From the NCBI GenBank assembly GCA_030595525.1, contig JAUVDD010000056.1:1-8315 (forward strand): a stretch of DNA of 8,315 bases. The letters are read 5' to 3'. Positions within the stretch are counted from its first letter, which is position 1. The number at the start of each line of letters is the position of its first letter. The DNA comes from Puniceicoccales bacterium (lineage in GTDB: Bacteria; Verrucomicrobiota; Verrucomicrobiia; Opitutales; Oceanipulchritudinaceae). Positions 7,686-8,315 of this stretch are shown here, in pieces. Under the pieces are notes generated by a model, which saw only the letters and a list, made by a program, of their open reading frames with translations, was not told the DNA's origin and searched no databases. Position numbers and translations under genes: made by a program.

Positions 7686-8315
7686 TTAGAATTTCACGCC
7701 CATTCCGGCGTGAACGTATACCTGTGAGCTGAAATCAACTGTAGCCATTCTCTCTTCGTTGTTCTGTGAATAGGAACTGCCACTCTGAACCTGCATTCCG
7801 CTGAACATACTGATTCGCTCGGTAAGGTTATAATAGGCACTTGCATCCAGATAACCACCTACCTGCCATTCGGCTTCCTCGGATGTAACCATGGGACGTC
7901 TTGCAGCCTCCATTGCACTGGTGTTGCTTAATATCTCAAAGGTTGAAAAGCGTCCGTTGACATACTGGGCGCTGACACCCGCACCAACCTGAAATGCAAA
8001 AGCTTTGCCCATCTCGACGGCATAAGTAGGTCCCGCACGAAAGTTGTACATGCTGGAACGCAAGTCGTTCCGGGTGTCAACTATTGCTCCACCTTCGAGG
8101 ATTTGCTCGTTCATTTCTTCACTGGTCAGCCAGTTAATACGATCAACGTCAGCATCTTCCTCATGAACCTTGGCACCGGTATAAGGTATATAGGTGATGG
8201 ATTCGTCATCGTTCACCACCTCTACCAATTCAGGTACATCCACACCATCAGCCATGGTGTGCTCGAAAGTCTGGACATAGAGGTCTGCCTCGATGGAGTC
8301 GTTGAAACGTGAATC
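7686..8315 (-). CDS. Outer-membrane beta-barrel-like protein, C-terminal part (5' end beyond window)
   Basis: The leftward frame is open from the window edge to a TAA at 7686-7688, giving 209 residues without the true start. An internal ATG at 8255 exists, but the 20 codons upstream (containing EADLYVQTFEHT) continue the same kind of strand, so it is probably not the start. The sequence shows alternating polar/hydrophobic stretches typical of barrel strands: YNFRAGPTYAVEMG, AFAFQVGAGVSAQYV, WQVGGYLDASAYYNL, RISMFSGMQVQSG. The last strand is VYVHAGMGVKF, ending in the terminal Phe used as the outer-membrane insertion signal. An acidic segment with VNDDESITY and HEEDADVD resembles an extracellular loop. 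No specific family or substrate was recognised. The stop is 33 bp before fabA, so it may be transcribed with fabA-fabB. A signal peptide cannot be checked because the N-terminus is missing. Confidence 0.72.
   Translation of the reverse strand, partial: DSRFNDSIEADLYVQTFEHTMADGVDVPELVEVVNDDESITYIPYTGAKVHEEDADVDRINWLTSEEMNEQILEGGAIVDTRNDLRSSMYNFRAGPTYAVEMGKAFAFQVGAGVSAQYVNGRFSTFEILSNTSAMEAARRPMVTSEEAEWQVGGYLDASAYYNLTERISMFSGMQVQSGSSYSQNNEERMATVDFSSQVYVHAGMGVKF

Noticed and set aside
7686..8255. The barrel protein as a complete 189-residue gene starting at 8255
   Set aside because: The frame stays open for 20 more codons to the window edge, and there is no signal peptide after the 8255 ATG, which an outer-membrane protein would need.
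1202..8255. CRISPR array, insertion sequence, tRNA or phage genes
   Set aside because: I saw no regularly spaced repeats, transposase motifs, cloverleaf-like stretches or phage-type genes; almost all of the sequence is explained by housekeeping coding regions.
8103..8312. A rightward 69-residue frame at the right edge
   Set aside because: It lies opposite the barrel gene, whose leftward frame is open to the edge with strand-like alternation; it is a shadow.

Overview
The window looks like chromosomal DNA of a Gram-negative bacterium of roughly balanced base composition. I infer a member of the Verrucomicrobiota (Opitutia-like), with moderate to low confidence. The reasons are a long DnaE1-type polymerase with an apparently intact PHP metal site, an exosortase-family membrane protein, an outer-membrane barrel protein, and start codons mostly without a Shine-Dalgarno sequence. 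The FabA/FabB pair is more typical of proteobacteria, so the lineage is not certain.

Layout. Positions 1-1075 carry three leftward genes: a winged-helix-like small protein (869-1075), an overlapping small reading frame with no standard start codon (703-900), and a CvfB-like S1-domain RNA-binding protein that runs off the left edge (1-641). A 126-bp divergent spacer (1076-1201) separates them from two rightward genes: dnaE, the replicative polymerase alpha subunit (1202-4987), and, 11 bp later, an exosortase/archaeosortase-family protein (4999-5865). From the right come three leftward genes: the C-terminal part of an outer-membrane beta-barrel-like protein (7686-8315, start outside the window), fabA (7134-7652) and fabB (5890-7110), with gaps of only 33 and 23 bp. 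The rightward and leftward blocks meet tail to tail in a short region of stacked inverted repeats (5831-5888).

How the genes work together. fabA and fabB form the classical anaerobic branch for unsaturated fatty acids: FabA dehydrates and isomerises the C10 acyl-ACP, and FabB elongates the cis product. The barrel gene just upstream may share their transcript. dnaE is housekeeping. The exosortase implies cell-surface proteins with a C-terminal sorting signal, but no substrate or exopolysaccharide gene is visible here. No tRNA, rRNA, CRISPR array, insertion sequence or obvious novel system is present. The items most worth a second look are the start-less overlapping frame beside the winged-helix gene, the orphan exosortase with a Cys-Asn-Gly active-site motif, and the fabA-fabB pair in this setting.
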